Notes: a model not told the origin generated them from the sequence alone. DNA of 47,755 bases from Lysobacter antibioticus HS124 (GCF_000336385.2 NZ_HG424521.1:1-47755), one strand, 5' to 3'; positions 1-7,796 are shown, counted from the stretch's first letter. Numbers and translations: made by a program.

Positions 1-17
1 TCCCGTCCACTCCGCCA
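1..17 (+). tRNA. tRNA-Asp, 3' end only
   Basis: The first 17 bases are identical to the last 17 bases of the complete tRNA-Asp at 193-269 (end of the T arm, acceptor strand, CCA). The body of the gene lies to the left of the window. It is followed by a hairpin terminator of the same stem sequence as the one behind the second copy, so this is one unit of a tandem tRNA-Asp array. Confidence 0.85.
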
Positions 18-27
18 GTTTTGCCAG

Positions 28-54
28 AGGCGCCGGAAACGGCGCCTTTGTTTT
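28..54 (+). terminator. Intrinsic terminator of the first tRNA-Asp
   Basis: AGGCGCCG (28-35), loop GAAA, CGGCGCCT (40-47), followed by a T-rich run. The stem and tetraloop are the same as in the terminator at 279-306. Confidence 0.85.
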
Positions 55-192
55 GCAGCGGCGCTCCGGCCATGTCCGGACGGACGCAGGTTCCAAGGTT
101 CGAAGCGCGGGCTTCGGCGCTCGGGTTTCGAGGCCGCGGCGACCCGCTTCCGGCTTCATCGTTCCAGTTTCGATATGCAGTTTCAAAACAGC

Positions 193-269
193 GGAGTGGT
201 AGTTCAGTCGGTTAGAATGCTGGCCTGTCACGCCGGAGGTCGCGGGTTCGAGTCCCGTCCACTCCGCCA
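193..269 (+). tRNA. tRNA-Asp (anticodon GTC)
   Basis: A 77-base cloverleaf. Acceptor GGAGTGG (193-199) pairs with CCACTCC (259-265), followed by discriminator G and an encoded CCA (267-269). The D arm holds AGTTCAGTCGGTTAGAAT. The anticodon loop reads CTGTCAC, giving anticodon GTC for aspartate. The T loop holds GGTTCGAGTCC. It closely matches the textbook E. coli tRNA-Asp. It is the second member of a tandem pair; about 175 bases without a gene separate it from the partial copy at the window start. Confidence 0.97.
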
Positions 270-278
270 GTTTTACCG

Positions 279-306
279 AGGCGCCGGAAACGGCGCCTTT
301 TCTTTT
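279..306 (+). terminator. Intrinsic terminator of tRNA-Asp
   Basis: AGGCGCCG (279-286), GAAA tetraloop, CGGCGCCT (291-298), then a T-rich tail to 306. It lies just downstream of the tRNA CCA end and repeats the stem at 28-47. Confidence 0.9.
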
Positions 307-505
307 GCCCGCGGCGGGCCCGGTCGGGGCGGGTGTTCGTTTTGCTGCGCAGCATGCCCCGCGCCGGTGGCGGGCGCCCCTGGCACGGCGCCCGCCGTCC
401 CTGCGGCCGCCGGGACGGCCGGATTGCGACCGGCGTCGCCGGCCTCCGCCCGCCGCCCGGAACCGCGCTAAACTGTCCGGCTTACGACTGAACGCGACCC
501 GGAAC

Positions 506-2500
506 ATGCTGCAGACACTTCGCGACAAGACCTCGGGCTGGATCGCCACGGTGATCCTGGGCCTGCTGATCATTCCCTTCGCCTTCGTCGGCATCGAGCA
601 GTACCTGGTGCAGCGGGTGGACAACGCCGTGGCGCGGATCGAGATGGCGCCGTCGTGGTGGCGTTCGGCGCCGTCGTGGTGGCCGGTCTCGATGCTGTGG
701 ACCAAGGCCGCGGTCGAGCGTTCCGAATTCGACGAGCGCTTCCAGCGCGAACGCGACCGTCGCCGCGCCGCCGAAGGCGAGGCTTTCGACGCGCGCGAGT
801 TCGAGAAGCCGGAAAACAAGCGCAAGGTGCTCGACCAACTGATCGACGAGCGCGTGCGCATGCTGGTCGCCGAAACCGAAGGGCTGTCGGTCGCCGACGG
901 CGCCGTGGTCAAGACCATCCAGGCGGTGCCCGAATTCCAGGACGGCACCGGCAAGTTCAGCCAGGAGCGTTACCTGTACGGCCTGCAGATGCGCCAGCCG
1001 CCGCAGTCGCCGACCGAGTTCGAGCAGTTCGTGCGCGATCGCCTGATGGAGAACCTCATCGTCGGCAACGTCGGCGAGAGCAGCTTCCTGACCCAGGCCG
1101 AGATGGATCGCCTGATCAAGCTGATGGGCGAGCGCCGCGACGTCAGCCTGCTGCTGATGCCGCCGCCGGCCGCCGATACCGCCGAGGTTTCCGCCGCCGA
1201 GATCCAGAAGTGGTACGAGGGCCACGGCAAGGATTTCCGCGCGCCGGAAAGCGTGATCCTCGAATACGTCGAACTGACCGGCGCGACGCTGCCGCCGCCG
1301 GGCGCGCCGACCGAGGCTTCGCTGCGCAAGCGCTACGAAGACGAGAAGAGCCGCTTCGTCGCCGAAGAGCAGCGCCTGGTCTCGCACATCCAGATCAACG
1401 TCGCCGCCGGCGCCGACGCCGCGGCGCAGAAGGCCGCCGAAACCAAGGCCGCGCAGATCGCCGCCCAGGCCAAGGCCGCCGGCGCCGACTTCGCCGCGCT
1501 GGCGCGCGCCAACAGCGAAGACCTCGGCTCCAAGGCGGTCGGCGGCGACCTGGGCTGGATCAACAAGGGCACCTTCCCGGGCGCGTTCGAAGACGCGATG
1601 TTCAAGCTCAAGGTCGGCGAAGTCAGCGCGCCGGTGAAGGACGAGTCGGGCTGGCACGTGATCCTGGTGCGCGAGGTCAAGGCCGGCCAGGTGCAGCCGT
1701 TCGAGGCCGTGCGCGAGACCCTGCTGCGCGAAGAGAGCGAGACCTCGCGCGAGCGCGCCTTCAACGACTTCTCGGCCAAGCTGGTCGACATGGTCTACAA
1801 GAACCCGACCTCGCTGGCCGAGCCGGCCAAGGCGATGAACCTGGCGGTGATGAAGACCGGTCCGATCACCCGCGACGCCGCACTCAACAACGGCGGCATC
1901 GGCGCCAACCCGGCGGTGATCCGCGCCGCGTTCTCCGAGGCGCGCCTGCAGGACAACACGGTCAGCGATCCGATCGAGATCGGCCCGGAGCACAGCGTGC
2001 TGATCCGAGTGGTCTCGCATACCCCGGAACGTGCGCTGCCGCTGGCCCAGGTGCGCGACAAGGTGATCGCCGCGGTGCGCGCCGACCGCGCCGCCAAGGC
2101 GGCCGAGCAGGAAGCGCAGGCGCTGCTGGCGCGCGTCAACGCCGGCGAAACCCTGGCCGCGGTCGCTGCGTCCAAGCAGTTGCCGGCGCCGGAAGTGGTG
2201 CCGAACGTGGCCCGCGGCATGCCGCTGCCGACGCCGGAAGTGGCCGAGGCGATCTTCGCCCTGAAGGCGCCGGCTGCCGGCAAGTCCAGCGCCGGCAAGG
2301 CGGTGCTGCCGGACGGCCGCGTCGCCCTGTTCGCGGTCGACAAGGTGGTGCCGGGCAACAAGGCCGACATCCCGCCGGCGCAGTTGGACATGATGCGCAC
2401 CCAGATCTCGCAGCTGGGTGGTTACGAGGAAGGCCGCGAGCTGACCTCGGAGCTGCGCAAGCGGGTCAAGATCCAGGTGATCGACGACAACCTGCGCTGA
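506..2500 (+). CDS. ppiD: Peptidyl-prolyl cis-trans isomerase PpiD-like (SurA N-terminal domain family)
   Basis: A membrane-anchored periplasmic folding factor that acts near the SecYEG exit on newly exported proteins. The 664-residue product starts MLQTLRDKTSGW and has one transmembrane helix at about residues 12-34, the usual PpiD arrangement. A SurA-N-like helical region (about 75-190) is followed by a parvulin (PPIC) domain at about 287-395, recognisable by GGDLGWINKG and GWHVILVREV, and a C-terminal helical region. The ATG at 506 was chosen because the open frame extends upstream into low-complexity leader sequence, while the protein family begins with this short basic segment and the helix. 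A possible -10 box (TAAACT, 469-474) lies upstream. Just after the membrane helix is an unusual Trp-rich stretch (APSWWRSAPSWWPVSMLW) encoded by a 17-base direct repeat. The gene ends at a strong terminator. Many PpiD parvulin domains have little isomerase activity; activity cannot be read from the sequence. Confidence 0.93.
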   Translation: MLQTLRDKTSGWIATVILGLLIIPFAFVGIEQYLVQRVDNAVARIEMAPSWWRSAPSWWPVSMLWTKAAVERSEFDERFQRERDRRRAAEGEAFDAREFEKPENKRKVLDQLIDERVRMLVAETEGLSVADGAVVKTIQAVPEFQDGTGKFSQERYLYGLQMRQPPQSPTEFEQFVRDRLMENLIVGNVGESSFLTQAEMDRLIKLMGERRDVSLLLMPPPAADTAEVSAAEIQKWYEGHGKDFRAPESVILEYVELTGATLPPPGAPTEASLRKRYEDEKSRFVAEEQRLVSHIQINVAAGADAAAQKAAETKAAQIAAQAKAAGADFAALARANSEDLGSKAVGGDLGWINKGTFPGAFEDAMFKLKVGEVSAPVKDESGWHVILVREVKAGQVQPFEAVRETLLREESETSRERAFNDFSAKLVDMVYKNPTSLAEPAKAMNLAVMKTGPITRDAALNNGGIGANPAVIRAAFSEARLQDNTVSDPIEIGPEHSVLIRVVSHTPERALPLAQVRDKVIAAVRADRAAKAAEQEAQALLARVNAGETLAAVAASKQLPAPEVVPNVARGMPLPTPEVAEAIFALKAPAAGKSSAGKAVLPDGRVALFAVDKVVPGNKADIPPAQLDMMRTQISQLGGYEEGRELTSELRKRVKIQVIDDNLR

Positions 2501-2520
2501 TCCGCGGCGCGCAGAACGAG

Positions 2521-2550
2521 AAAGGCCCGGCTTGCGCCGGGCCTTTTTTT
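2521..2550. terminator. Terminator between ppiD and the PhoX-type gene
   Basis: GGCCCGGC (2524-2531), loop TTGC, GCCGGGCC (2536-2543), flanked by AAA and a run of seven T. It can work in the plus direction for ppiD; the A run at the left end makes it partly bidirectional for the convergent minus-strand gene. Confidence 0.9.
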
Positions 2551-2608
2551 GCGCTTGCGCTCGCCACCGCGTGCCGCCCGCGGCGGGGCGGCACGGCGAG
2601 CCGCCGGC

Positions 2609-4171
2609 CTACAGCGGGCCGCGTTCCCAGGGGCCGGTGATGGCGAAGGTGATGCCCGGGGTCTGCATGTTGACGAACAGGATGCGGCCGGCCGGGTCCC
2701 AGCAGGCGCCGCAGAACTCGCTGTCGCGGTAGTCGCCTTCGGCGATGTTCTTGCCGGCGTCGGCGATCTGGGTCGAAGTCAGCTCGGCGTTGTTCTTGCA
2801 CAGATAGAACGACTCGCCGGCGCGGGTCAGGCCGATCAGGCGCGTGCCCGGGCCGTACTCGTCGGGGCTGCCGGCCGGCGCGGCGTCCGGGTCCTCGCAC
2901 AGCACCACGCCGCCGCGCGCGTTGACGGTGATGTTGTCGGGGTTGTGCGCGGCGAGTTGGTGGTTGCTGACGAACAGCGCGCGCAGGCGTTGGGTGAACA
3001 GGTCCAGCACCCACACCGCGCCGTTGCCGCGGCCCTTGCGGCCTTGCGCGTCGACGCCGCTGCTGGTGTCGACGATGAACATCTTGCCGTAGCTGTACCA
3101 GATGCCTTCGCCCCGGCTCATGCGCAGGCCGCCTTCGCTCCAGGCCTGGGCGAACGGGCCGCTGAGGGTGTCGTTGCCGCCGATGTCGGGGAAACCGCCC
3201 GGGGCCAGGATCGAATCCAGGTCCGGATCGGGGATGTCGACCCATTCGAGCTGGAACTCGTTGCCGATCGCCGCGGTGGTCAGGTCGGCGTTGCGCTTGC
3301 CGCGCACGCGCGCGGCCTGCAGCCGGCCGCCGTGTTCGAGCGAGCCCGGACGGCCATAGCGGTCGTGGGGAATGAAGCGGTACAGGCCGGACTTGTTGCG
3401 GTCGTCTTCGGTCAGATAGACGATGCCGGTGCGCGGATCGATCGCCACCGCTTCGTGGCTGAAGCGGCCCAGGCCGATCAGCGGCCGGCCGGTGGTGCGT
3501 TCGCTGCGCGGATCGACTTCGAACACATAGCCGTGCTTGCGGCCGGTGCTGGACACGGCATTGCTCTTGATCTCCTCGCAGGTCAGCCAGGTGCCCCACG
3601 GGGTCGGGCCGCCGGCGCAGTTGACCATCGTGCCGCCGAGGCTGGCTTCGACGCTGTCCCAGCCGCCGCCGTGGCGGCCGCCGTCGAAGCGGTAGCGCAG
3701 GGTGGTGGTGCCGCCGCCGGGCTGGCCGCCGGAGACCGTGCCGGTGTCGTACATGCCCGGCGCGCGGATCGGCGAGTTGCCGGCGCCGCGCTCGTGATTG
3801 CGGATCAGCACCAGCTCGTGACTGGCGTGGCCGCGGCCGTGCGGGCGATGCGGGACGCGACGCGCGGCGACCACCGCCATGCCGTCGTGGCGGTCCGGAC
3901 AGGGCCGGCCGTCGGCCATGCGGTCGCCGCTCCAGGCGAAGGAGCGATAGCTGAAGCCGCGCGGCAACTGCAGCAGCGGCAAACCGGTGGCGAGGTCGGC
4001 GACCGGCGCGAGCGGGCCGTAGCGGCTCGGCACCGGAGCGATGCGGCTGGGGTCGGTCGCGGCATCGGCCTGGCGCGAGTACAGCGCGCCGAGACTGCCG
4101 ATCGCGCCGACCGCCATGGCGGCAGCGCTGCTCTTGATGACCTGGCGGCGGGAGGGATCGAACGCATCCAT
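2609..4171 (-). CDS. PhoX/DUF839-family protein, Tat-exported
   Basis: A 520-residue protein of the PhoX (DUF839) family of Ca/Fe-dependent alkaline phosphatases and relatives, which form a beta-propeller in the periplasm. The N-terminus holds a twin-arginine signal (SRRQVIK, residues 7-13) followed by a hydrophobic, Ala-rich stretch ending in ADAA, so export in folded form is expected. Family-type segments include PRGFSYRSFAWSG, NCAGGPTPWGTWLTCEE, GRFSHEAVAIDP and LYRFIPHDRYG. A ribosome-binding site (GCAGGAG) sits just upstream of the ATG. It is a single gene, divergent from rlmH and convergent with ppiD. Phosphatase activity is inferred from the family; many members have no proven substrate, and no phosphate-response box was recognised upstream. 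Confidence 0.88.
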   Translation of the reverse strand: MDAFDPSRRQVIKSSAAAMAVGAIGSLGALYSRQADAATDPSRIAPVPSRYGPLAPVADLATGLPLLQLPRGFSYRSFAWSGDRMADGRPCPDRHDGMAVVAARRVPHRPHGRGHASHELVLIRNHERGAGNSPIRAPGMYDTGTVSGGQPGGGTTTLRYRFDGGRHGGGWDSVEASLGGTMVNCAGGPTPWGTWLTCEEIKSNAVSSTGRKHGYVFEVDPRSERTTGRPLIGLGRFSHEAVAIDPRTGIVYLTEDDRNKSGLYRFIPHDRYGRPGSLEHGGRLQAARVRGKRNADLTTAAIGNEFQLEWVDIPDPDLDSILAPGGFPDIGGNDTLSGPFAQAWSEGGLRMSRGEGIWYSYGKMFIVDTSSGVDAQGRKGRGNGAVWVLDLFTQRLRALFVSNHQLAAHNPDNITVNARGGVVLCEDPDAAPAGSPDEYGPGTRLIGLTRAGESFYLCKNNAELTSTQIADAGKNIAEGDYRDSEFCGACWDPAGRILFVNMQTPGITFAITGPWERGPL

Positions 4172-4243
4172 CGGGATACTCCTGCGGGGCTGGGGGCGGG
4201 GGAACTGAGCACCCTAGGCCGGCGCGGTAACCGGAATATGACA

Positions 4244-4261
4244 GTCCCGCCCAGGCGGGAC
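4244..4261. repeat. Perfect 8-bp hairpin in the PhoX/rlmH divergent spacer
   Basis: GTCCCGCC (4244-4251), two-base loop, GGCGGGAC (4254-4261). It lies between the two divergent starts and has no T run, so it is not an obvious terminator. It could be an operator or a chance GC-rich palindrome. Confidence 0.4.
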
Positions 4262-4291
4262 CGCGATCGCGCGCTTGGCTACCATGCGCGC

Positions 4292-4762
4292 ATGAAAAGC
4301 AGATTGATCGCGGTCGGCGAGCGCGCGCCGCGCTGGGTCGCCGAAGGCTTCGGCGAATACCAGAAACGCCTCTCGCATTGGCTGCCGCTGGAGCTGGTGG
4401 AGATCGAGCCCGGCCTGCGCGGCAAGGGCCGCGACGCCGCGCGCGCGACCCAGGACGAGGGCGCGCGCGTACTCGCCGCGTTGCCGAAGAACGCCTGCGT
4501 GGTGGCGCTGGAAGGCCGCGGCCGGTTATGGACTTCGGAACAGCTGGCGCAGCGCCTGGAACATTGGCGCGGCCAGGGCCGCGACCTGGCGTTCCTGATC
4601 GGCGGCCCGGAAGGCCACGCCCCCGACGTGCTCGCCCGCGCCGACGAACAATGGTCGCTGGGCCCGCTGACCCTGCCGCACATGCTGGTGCGCCTGGTCG
4701 CGGCCGAGCAGCTGTACCGGGCGGCGGCGTTGTTGGCCAATCATCCGTATCACCGGGCTTAG
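4292..4762 (+). CDS. rlmH: 23S rRNA (pseudouridine-1915-N3)-methyltransferase RlmH
   Basis: A SPOUT-fold methyltransferase that methylates pseudouridine 1915 in helix 69 of 23S rRNA in assembled 70S ribosomes. The product has 156 residues, the standard size. The knotted SAM-binding region shows FLIGGPEGH (about residues 106-114) and the family end LPHMLVRLVAAEQLYRA followed by NHPYHRA, nearly identical to the E. coli C-terminus. The ATG at 4292 gives the family N-terminus (MKSRLIAVGERAP); an ATG at 4284 meets a stop within four codons. The stop codon lies inside a 9-bp hairpin (4750-4771). In many bacteria rlmH sits beside rsfS; here it is a single gene convergent with the TonB gene. Confidence 0.96.
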   Translation: MKSRLIAVGERAPRWVAEGFGEYQKRLSHWLPLELVEIEPGLRGKGRDAARATQDEGARVLAALPKNACVVALEGRGRLWTSEQLAQRLEHWRGQGRDLAFLIGGPEGHAPDVLARADEQWSLGPLTLPHMLVRLVAAEQLYRAAALLANHPYHRA

Positions 4763-4772
4763 GCCCGGTGAC

Positions 4773-4860
4773 GGGATTGGGGATTCGGGATTGGGGATTC
4801 GTAAGAGCAGGAGCAAAAAGCCGGCGAGCTGCTTTTGCCAATCCCAAATCCCCAATCCCG
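4773..4860. repeat. GGGATT-type inverted repeat element, copy 1
   Basis: The left arm (4773-4801) is made of tandem GGGATTGGGGATTCG units; the right arm (4838-4860) is the reverse complement type (CCAATCCCAAATCCCC). About 36 bases with GCTTTTGCC before the right arm separate them. The whole could fold into a long imperfect hairpin. A second copy of the same design lies at 9288-9403, also directly behind a plus-strand gene. Confidence 0.8.
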
Positions 4861-4902
4861 CAACAGCGAAAACCCGGGCAAGGCCCGGGTTTTCGCTGTT
4901 GC
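4860..4902. terminator. Bidirectional terminator between rlmH and the TonB gene
   Basis: A perfect 19-bp stem (4860-4878 with 4884-4902) around a 5-base loop. The stem contains AAAACCCGGG and CCCGGGTTTT, so each strand has a GC core followed by T residues. It sits between two convergent genes and can serve both. Confidence 0.92.
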
Positions 4903-4922
4903 ACACGCGCGTCAGCGCGCGC

Positions 4923-5600
4923 TCACTGCGCCAACTTGAATTCGATCGGCACCCGGCCGCGGGCCTGCACCGGCTGGCCGTCGCGCATCGCCGGCTGGAA
5001 GGTCCAGCGGCTCAGCACCACCCGGCGCGCGGCCTGGTCGAGGATGCGGTGGCCGCTGCTGCGGACCACGCTGACGTCGAGCGGCTTGCCGTCGACGCCG
5101 ACCAGGATCTCCAGTTCGACCACCCCGGTCAGGTTGTCGCGCACCGCCTGCGGCGGGTAGGGCGGGGCGGGGTTGTTGAGGGCCTGCAGGCTGGCGCCGG
5201 TCTGGATGCCCGGGTCGCTGCCGGCCGGCGGGTCGGCCTTGGCGACCTGGATCTGCGGTTGCTCGATGCCGGCGAAGTCGGTCGGCGCCGGATCGGGGTG
5301 GTCGACCACGATCGTCGGCGGCTGCTCCTGTCGCACCGGCTGGGTCACCGTCGGCGGAGCGGGCTTGCGATTGATCGGCAACGATTCTTCGATGACCGGA
5401 GGCGGAACCGGCTTCGGCCGCAGCGGAATCTGGATGATCGGGTCTTCGTCGACCGGCGGCAGCAGCAGCTTGGGGGCGCTCAGCGGCGCCAGCAGCAACA
5501 ACAGCATCACCGTGTTGAAGGCGATCGCGCCGGTGTTGCCGGCGATGCGCACGCCGTCCAGCGGCTGGCGGAGCTGGGAAGAGGGAATCGCACGAACCAT
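4923..5600 (-). CDS. TonB-family energy transducer
   Basis: A 225-residue inner-membrane protein that transmits proton-motive force from ExbB/ExbD to outer-membrane TonB-dependent receptors. A short cytoplasmic N-terminus is followed by one membrane helix (about 24-42, IAFNTVMLLLLLAPL), a Pro-rich periplasmic spacer (about 48-135), and a C-terminal TonB domain (about 145-225) with PAPPYPPQAV, GVVELEILVGVDG and SRWTFQPAM. The start is fixed by an excellent ribosome-binding site, AAGGAGGAAG, at 5604-5613. No exbB/exbD lie next to it, so it is one of the stand-alone tonB paralogues usual in this family. A Fur-like box lies 113-131 bases upstream of the start codon. Which receptor it serves cannot be told. 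Confidence 0.9.
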   Translation of the reverse strand: MVRAIPSSQLRQPLDGVRIAGNTGAIAFNTVMLLLLLAPLSAPKLLLPPVDEDPIIQIPLRPKPVPPPVIEESLPINRKPAPPTVTQPVRQEQPPTIVVDHPDPAPTDFAGIEQPQIQVAKADPPAGSDPGIQTGASLQALNNPAPPYPPQAVRDNLTGVVELEILVGVDGKPLDVSVVRSSGHRILDQAARRVVLSRWTFQPAMRDGQPVQARGRVPIEFKLAQ

Positions 5601-5712
5601 GGGCTTCCTCCTTGGATGATCGACACAACGACAATCAACGTGCGCCTACCGCGAACGGGGTCGAATCTGAAGCCGGCTTTCGATCACAAACTGCTCCGTA
5701 GGTTTGCCAAAC

Positions 5713-5731
5713 GCAAGCGGTTCTCGTTTGC
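5713..5731 (-). promoter_or_regulatory. Candidate Fur box upstream of the TonB-family gene
   Basis: On the minus strand the 19 bases read GCAAACGAGAACCGCTTGC. This is a partial inverted repeat that resembles gammaproteobacterial Fur sites of the form GCAAATGAGAATCATTTGC, differing at four positions that are all T/C or A/G transitions. The distance to the start codon suits a promoter-proximal operator with a short leader. The rest of the non-coding stretch (5614-5934) shows no convincing ORF. Confidence 0.35.
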
Positions 5732-5934
5732 GACTTTGGTCGTGAGGGCCGGATGCATCGGCATCCAATCCTCGACGCAGATCGCCGGCGGATCGCGGAC
5801 GATGCTTGCGCGATTGCTGCAACGAGATCGCCGATGCGGGCGCCGGCGGCGTTGGGGTTTGGCTGAATGGCAGGCAACGAAGCGCGTCGGCCTGGGCCGT
5901 CGGCCACTTGCGGCCGCGTCGCTCGCCAACGCCT

Positions 5935-5968
5935 AAAACGACGAGGCCCGCTCGCGCGGGCCTCGTCG
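5935..5968 (-). terminator. Terminator of the SIMPL-protein transcript
   Basis: A perfect 13-bp stem, CGACGAGGCCCGC (5939-5951) with GCGGGCCTCGTCG (5956-5968), and a 4-base loop. On the minus strand it is followed by TTTT, so it ends transcription of the minus-strand genes at 6021-7024. Confidence 0.88.
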
Positions 5969-6020
5969 GGTCGGTCGTGACGGCCGCCTCGGGGCGGCAG
6001 GACGGCAGCGGCGGCGCCGC

Positions 6021-6212
6021 TCAGTCCTGGGCCGGGTCGGTGCCCGGCGCGGGCTTGCGTTCCAGGCCGCCCTCGTCGGGCGACGGCGGTTTGCGCCCGG
6101 GGCGCTGCGCATCGTCGCGGTCGCGCGGTTGCGGCTCGGGGTAGCCCGGCGCGCGCGCCGGCTTGCCGTCGGGTCCGCGCGGAGCCTGCTTGTCGGCGCC
6201 GGCCACGATCAC
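6021..6212 (-). CDS. Small Pro/Asp/Arg-rich hypothetical ORF coupled to the SIMPL gene
   Basis: A 63-codon frame starting with GTG. The GTG overlaps the TGA stop of the upstream SIMPL gene (GTGA), the classic arrangement for translational coupling, and the transcript terminator lies only about 50 bases past its end, so the frame fills the transcript. The product is low in hydrophobic residues and rich in Pro, Gly, Asp, Arg and Lys, hence probably disordered; no signal peptide or domain is visible. I do not recognise it. High-GC sequence often keeps such frames open by chance. Confidence 0.45.
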   Translation of the reverse strand: MIVAGADKQAPRGPDGKPARAPGYPEPQPRDRDDAQRPGRKPPSPDEGGLERKPAPGTDPAQD

Positions 6213-7024
6213 TTGCCCAGTTCGAACACCACGTCGAGGTTCATCGACAAGGTGTTTTCGCCCGGCGAGACCGAGGTGTCGGCCGCGGCGCCGGCCTTCT
6301 CCATGCGCATGGCCATCATCGGCATCGGCATCGGCGGGGCGAAGCGGCCGCCCTCGCTGACGCTGACGATGCGGCGCACCTTCATGCCCAGGGCCTTGGC
6401 GTACATCTCGGCGCGGGCCTGGGCCTTCTCGATGGCGCCGCGGCGGGCTTCGTCGAACGCGGCTTCCTTGTCCTTGTCGTCCAGGTCGAAGCTCGGGCCG
6501 TTGATCTGGTTGGCGCCGGTGGCGACCAGCGAGTCGAGGATCTTGCCGACCTTGGAGATGTCGCGGATGACGATGTTGACGTTGTTGTTGGCCTGATAGC
6601 CGGTGATCTGCGGCGGCTGGTTTTCCTGGTAGCGGTACTGCGGGTTGAGGTTGATGCCGCTGGTCTGGATGTCGCGCTCGGCGATGCCGGCGGCCTTGAT
6701 CGCGGCCACGACCTTGGCCATCTGCTCGGCGTTGGCGCGCATCGCCGCGTTGGCGTCGGCGGCCTGGGTGACCACGCCGGTGGAGACCGTGGCGATGTTG
6801 GGAGTGCGCTTGGCCTGGGATTCGGCCGAGACCGACAACAGGGTGCCGTCGGTGGCGACGTAAGGCGTGGTCTGGGCGGACGCGGACATGGCGGTGACGG
6901 CTCCGAAGGCGAGGAAGGCGGCCAGCGCCAGCGGGCGCAGCGAAGCCGAGCGGGAAGCGGGACGGGGGGCGGAGACGGCGGGGGGCATCGTGCGGGCGGA
7001 ACGCTGGAACGGCGACCGGATCAT
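6209..7024 (-). CDS. SIMPL (DUF541/YggE-like) periplasmic protein
   Basis: A 271-residue exported protein of the SIMPL/DUF541 family, which includes E. coli YggE (linked to lower oxidative stress) and is otherwise poorly understood. An extended N-terminus with Arg residues leads into a signal peptide (about residues 28-50, LALAAFLAFGAVTAMSASAQ). The mature part shows the family pattern: VSAESQAKRTPNIATVSTGVV, TSGINLNPQY, GYQANNNVNIVIRDISKVGKILD and ARAEMYAKALG. The ATG at 7024 is preceded by AAGGAG, which decides the start. A Met-rich stretch (PMPMPMMAMRM) near residues 231-241 is unusual and could bind metal or simply be a linker. It is divergent from maf and forms a transcript with the small ORF 6021-6212. 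Confidence 0.9.
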   Translation of the reverse strand: MIRSPFQRSARTMPPAVSAPRPASRSASLRPLALAAFLAFGAVTAMSASAQTTPYVATDGTLLSVSAESQAKRTPNIATVSTGVVTQAADANAAMRANAEQMAKVVAAIKAAGIAERDIQTSGINLNPQYRYQENQPPQITGYQANNNVNIVIRDISKVGKILDSLVATGANQINGPSFDLDDKDKEAAFDEARRGAIEKAQARAEMYAKALGMKVRRIVSVSEGGRFAPPMPMPMMAMRMEKAGAAADTSVSPGENTLSMNLDVVFELGK

Positions 7025-7148
7025 GTGGAGCTCCTTGGGTGACGAGGCTAGGGTCTTGCTGAACTGGTTAACGAACCGTGATTCGTGACGGGGTTTGCGC
7101 GAGCGAATGTCGGCTGGCGCTCAGTCAGCGCGGGTTATGCTTCCGCGC

Positions 7149-7715
7149 ATGCTCTATCTCGCCTCCCAGTCGCCGCGGCGACGCGAATTGCTGGCCCGCC
7201 TGGGCCACGAATTCGGCCTGCTCGAACTCGACGTGCCCGAACAGCGCCAGCCCGGCGAACCGGCCGAGGACTACGTGCGCCGGGTCGCCCGCGAGAAGGC
7301 CGGGGCCGGCCTGCTCAAGGTGGTCGGCAACCCGGCCGCGGTGGTGCTGGGCTCGGACACCGAGGTCGTGCTCGACGACGAGGTGTTCGGCAAGCCGCGC
7401 GACGCCGCCGACGCGGCGGCCATGCTCAGGCGCCTGTCCGGCCGCACCCACCGGGTGATCTCCGCGGTCTCGCTGGTCTCGCCGGCGCGCGAGGCCCAGG
7501 CCGTGTCGGTGTCCGAAGTCAGCTTCGCCGAACTCGACGAGGCGACCATCGCCCGCTACGTGGCCGGCGGCGAACCGATGGGCAAGGCCGGCGCCTATGC
7601 GATCCAGGGCGCGGCCGAGGCCTTCGTGACCCGGCTGTCCGGCAGCTACTCCGGGGTGATGGGGCTGCCGCTGTACGAAACCGCGCAGTTGCTGCGCCAG
7701 TTCGGGCTCGGCTAG
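7149..7715 (+). CDS. maf: Maf-family nucleoside triphosphate pyrophosphatase (dTTP/UTP type)
   Basis: Hydrolyses non-canonical or excess nucleoside triphosphates (dTTP and UTP in the YhdE branch) to monophosphates; historically called a septum-formation inhibitor. The product has 188 residues. The N-terminus [14 protein letters not shown] is the substrate-binding signature; [16 protein letters not shown] is the catalytic Asp region; [13 protein letters not shown] and [15 protein letters not shown] are the closing family motifs. The second of two in-frame ATGs (7149, after 7137) was chosen because it gives the standard family start; the other would add four residues. It heads the conserved cluster maf-rng-yhdP-tldD, the same order as E. 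coli yhdE-rng-yhdP-tldD. Confidence 0.93.
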   Translation: MLYLASQSPRRRELLARLGHEFGLLELDVPEQRQPGEPAEDYVRRVAREKAGAGLLKVVGNPAAVVLGSDTEVVLDDEVFGKPRDAADAAAMLRRLSGRTHRVISAVSLVSPAREAQAVSVSEVSFAELDEATIARYVAGGEPMGKAGAYAIQGAAEAFVTRLSGSYSGVMGLPLYETAQLLRQFGLG

Positions 7716-7796
7716 CCCGCGCGGCGCCGGCCGCTTCCGTCTCCCCCGTACCGTTGTTTTTCGCCGCCCCCGCCGCCCTGGACCCCGCGCCGCCCC

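Noticed and set aside
305-505. N-terminal extension of ppiD upstream of 506
   Set aside because: The extra residues are Pro/Arg low-complexity sequence beginning just behind the tRNA terminator; family members start at the short basic segment before the membrane helix.
5635-5934. Overlapping minus-strand frames of 80-90 codons upstream of the TonB gene
   Set aside because: No ribosome-binding site, no family resemblance, mixed codon use; the interval fits a promoter region better.
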